Source: Lachnospira sp. UBA2821
GTDB lineage: Bacteria; Bacillota; Clostridia; Lachnospirales; Lachnospiraceae
Direction: 5' to 3'
Assembly: GCA_002351535.1 (NCBI GenBank)
Contig: DEGR01000017.1
Span: forward strand, 1 to 14,299
DNA length: 14,299 nucleotides
Below are positions 14,283-14,299 of this stretch, in pieces. The position numbers and the translations under genes were made by a program. Numbering within the stretch: the first letter of the stretch is position 1; the number at the start of each line of letters is the position of its first letter. The notes beneath the pieces are model-generated. The model was not told the origin of the DNA. It saw only the letters and a program-made list of their open reading frames with translations, and ran no database searches.

Positions 14283-14293
14283 CTTTTCTTCAA
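14265..14293 (-). promoter_or_regulatory. Possible promoter for the AraC-family gene, at the repeat array
   Basis: On the minus strand TTGAAG (14293-14288) and TATTAT (14270-14265) are 17 bases apart. The -10 is inside the last repeat unit. TATTAT recurs in several units, so the match may be by chance. If used, the leader would be about 150 bases and include the rest of the array. Confidence 0.3.
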
Positions 14294-14299
14294 GACCGT

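Overview
The window looks like a chromosomal segment of an anaerobic, endospore-forming Clostridia, most likely a Lachnospiraceae. The reasons are low G+C, ATG starts behind AGGAGG-type ribosome sites, BspA-type leucine-rich surface proteins with Lys-rich Ig-like tails, the MEP isoprenoid gene ispE, and sporulation and germination genes. I cannot name the genus. No RNA gene, insertion sequence, phage gene or CRISPR array was seen.

Left part (1-5250): two secreted BspA-like proteins, of 1012 and 466 residues, flank a small two-helix membrane protein with a C-terminal zinc ribbon. All three carry CxxC pairs. The large protein has eleven tandem ~50-residue H...C-x2-C modules between its leucine-rich repeats and two Ig-like domains. 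A hairpin terminator follows the first gene. A second hairpin ends the small-protein/second-BspA operon and is shared with a converging lipoprotein gene.

Middle (5264-9677): a leftward lipoprotein gene with a good sigma-A promoter is divergent from a rightward pair made of a PrcB-like lipoprotein and a SipL-type spore coat morphogenesis protein (SPOCS domains plus LysM). A sigma-E-like promoter precedes this pair. Then come ispE and a GntR/FCD regulator, behind a near-consensus sigma-A promoter.

Right part (9687-14299): a sigma-G-like promoter drives a germinant receptor operon with a GerA subunit and, overlapping it by ATGA, a single protein fusing a GerB-type permease to a GerC-type domain. 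By eye the permease part has nine rather than ten membrane helices. An odd number would put the fused GerC domain outside the membrane, where GerC normally sits. An AraC-family regulator runs leftward after it, and its upstream region holds a 15-bp tandem repeat array.

Together, mother-cell coat assembly (sigma-E), vegetative isoprenoid synthesis (sigma-A) and forespore germinant receptor expression (sigma-G) are interleaved within about 7 kb. The most notable items are the GerB-GerC fusion with its apparent topology change, the PrcB-like lipoprotein coupled to sipL, the degenerate zinc-ribbon-like repeat stalk, and the 15-bp repeat array. Promoter and domain calls were made by eye, without searches.
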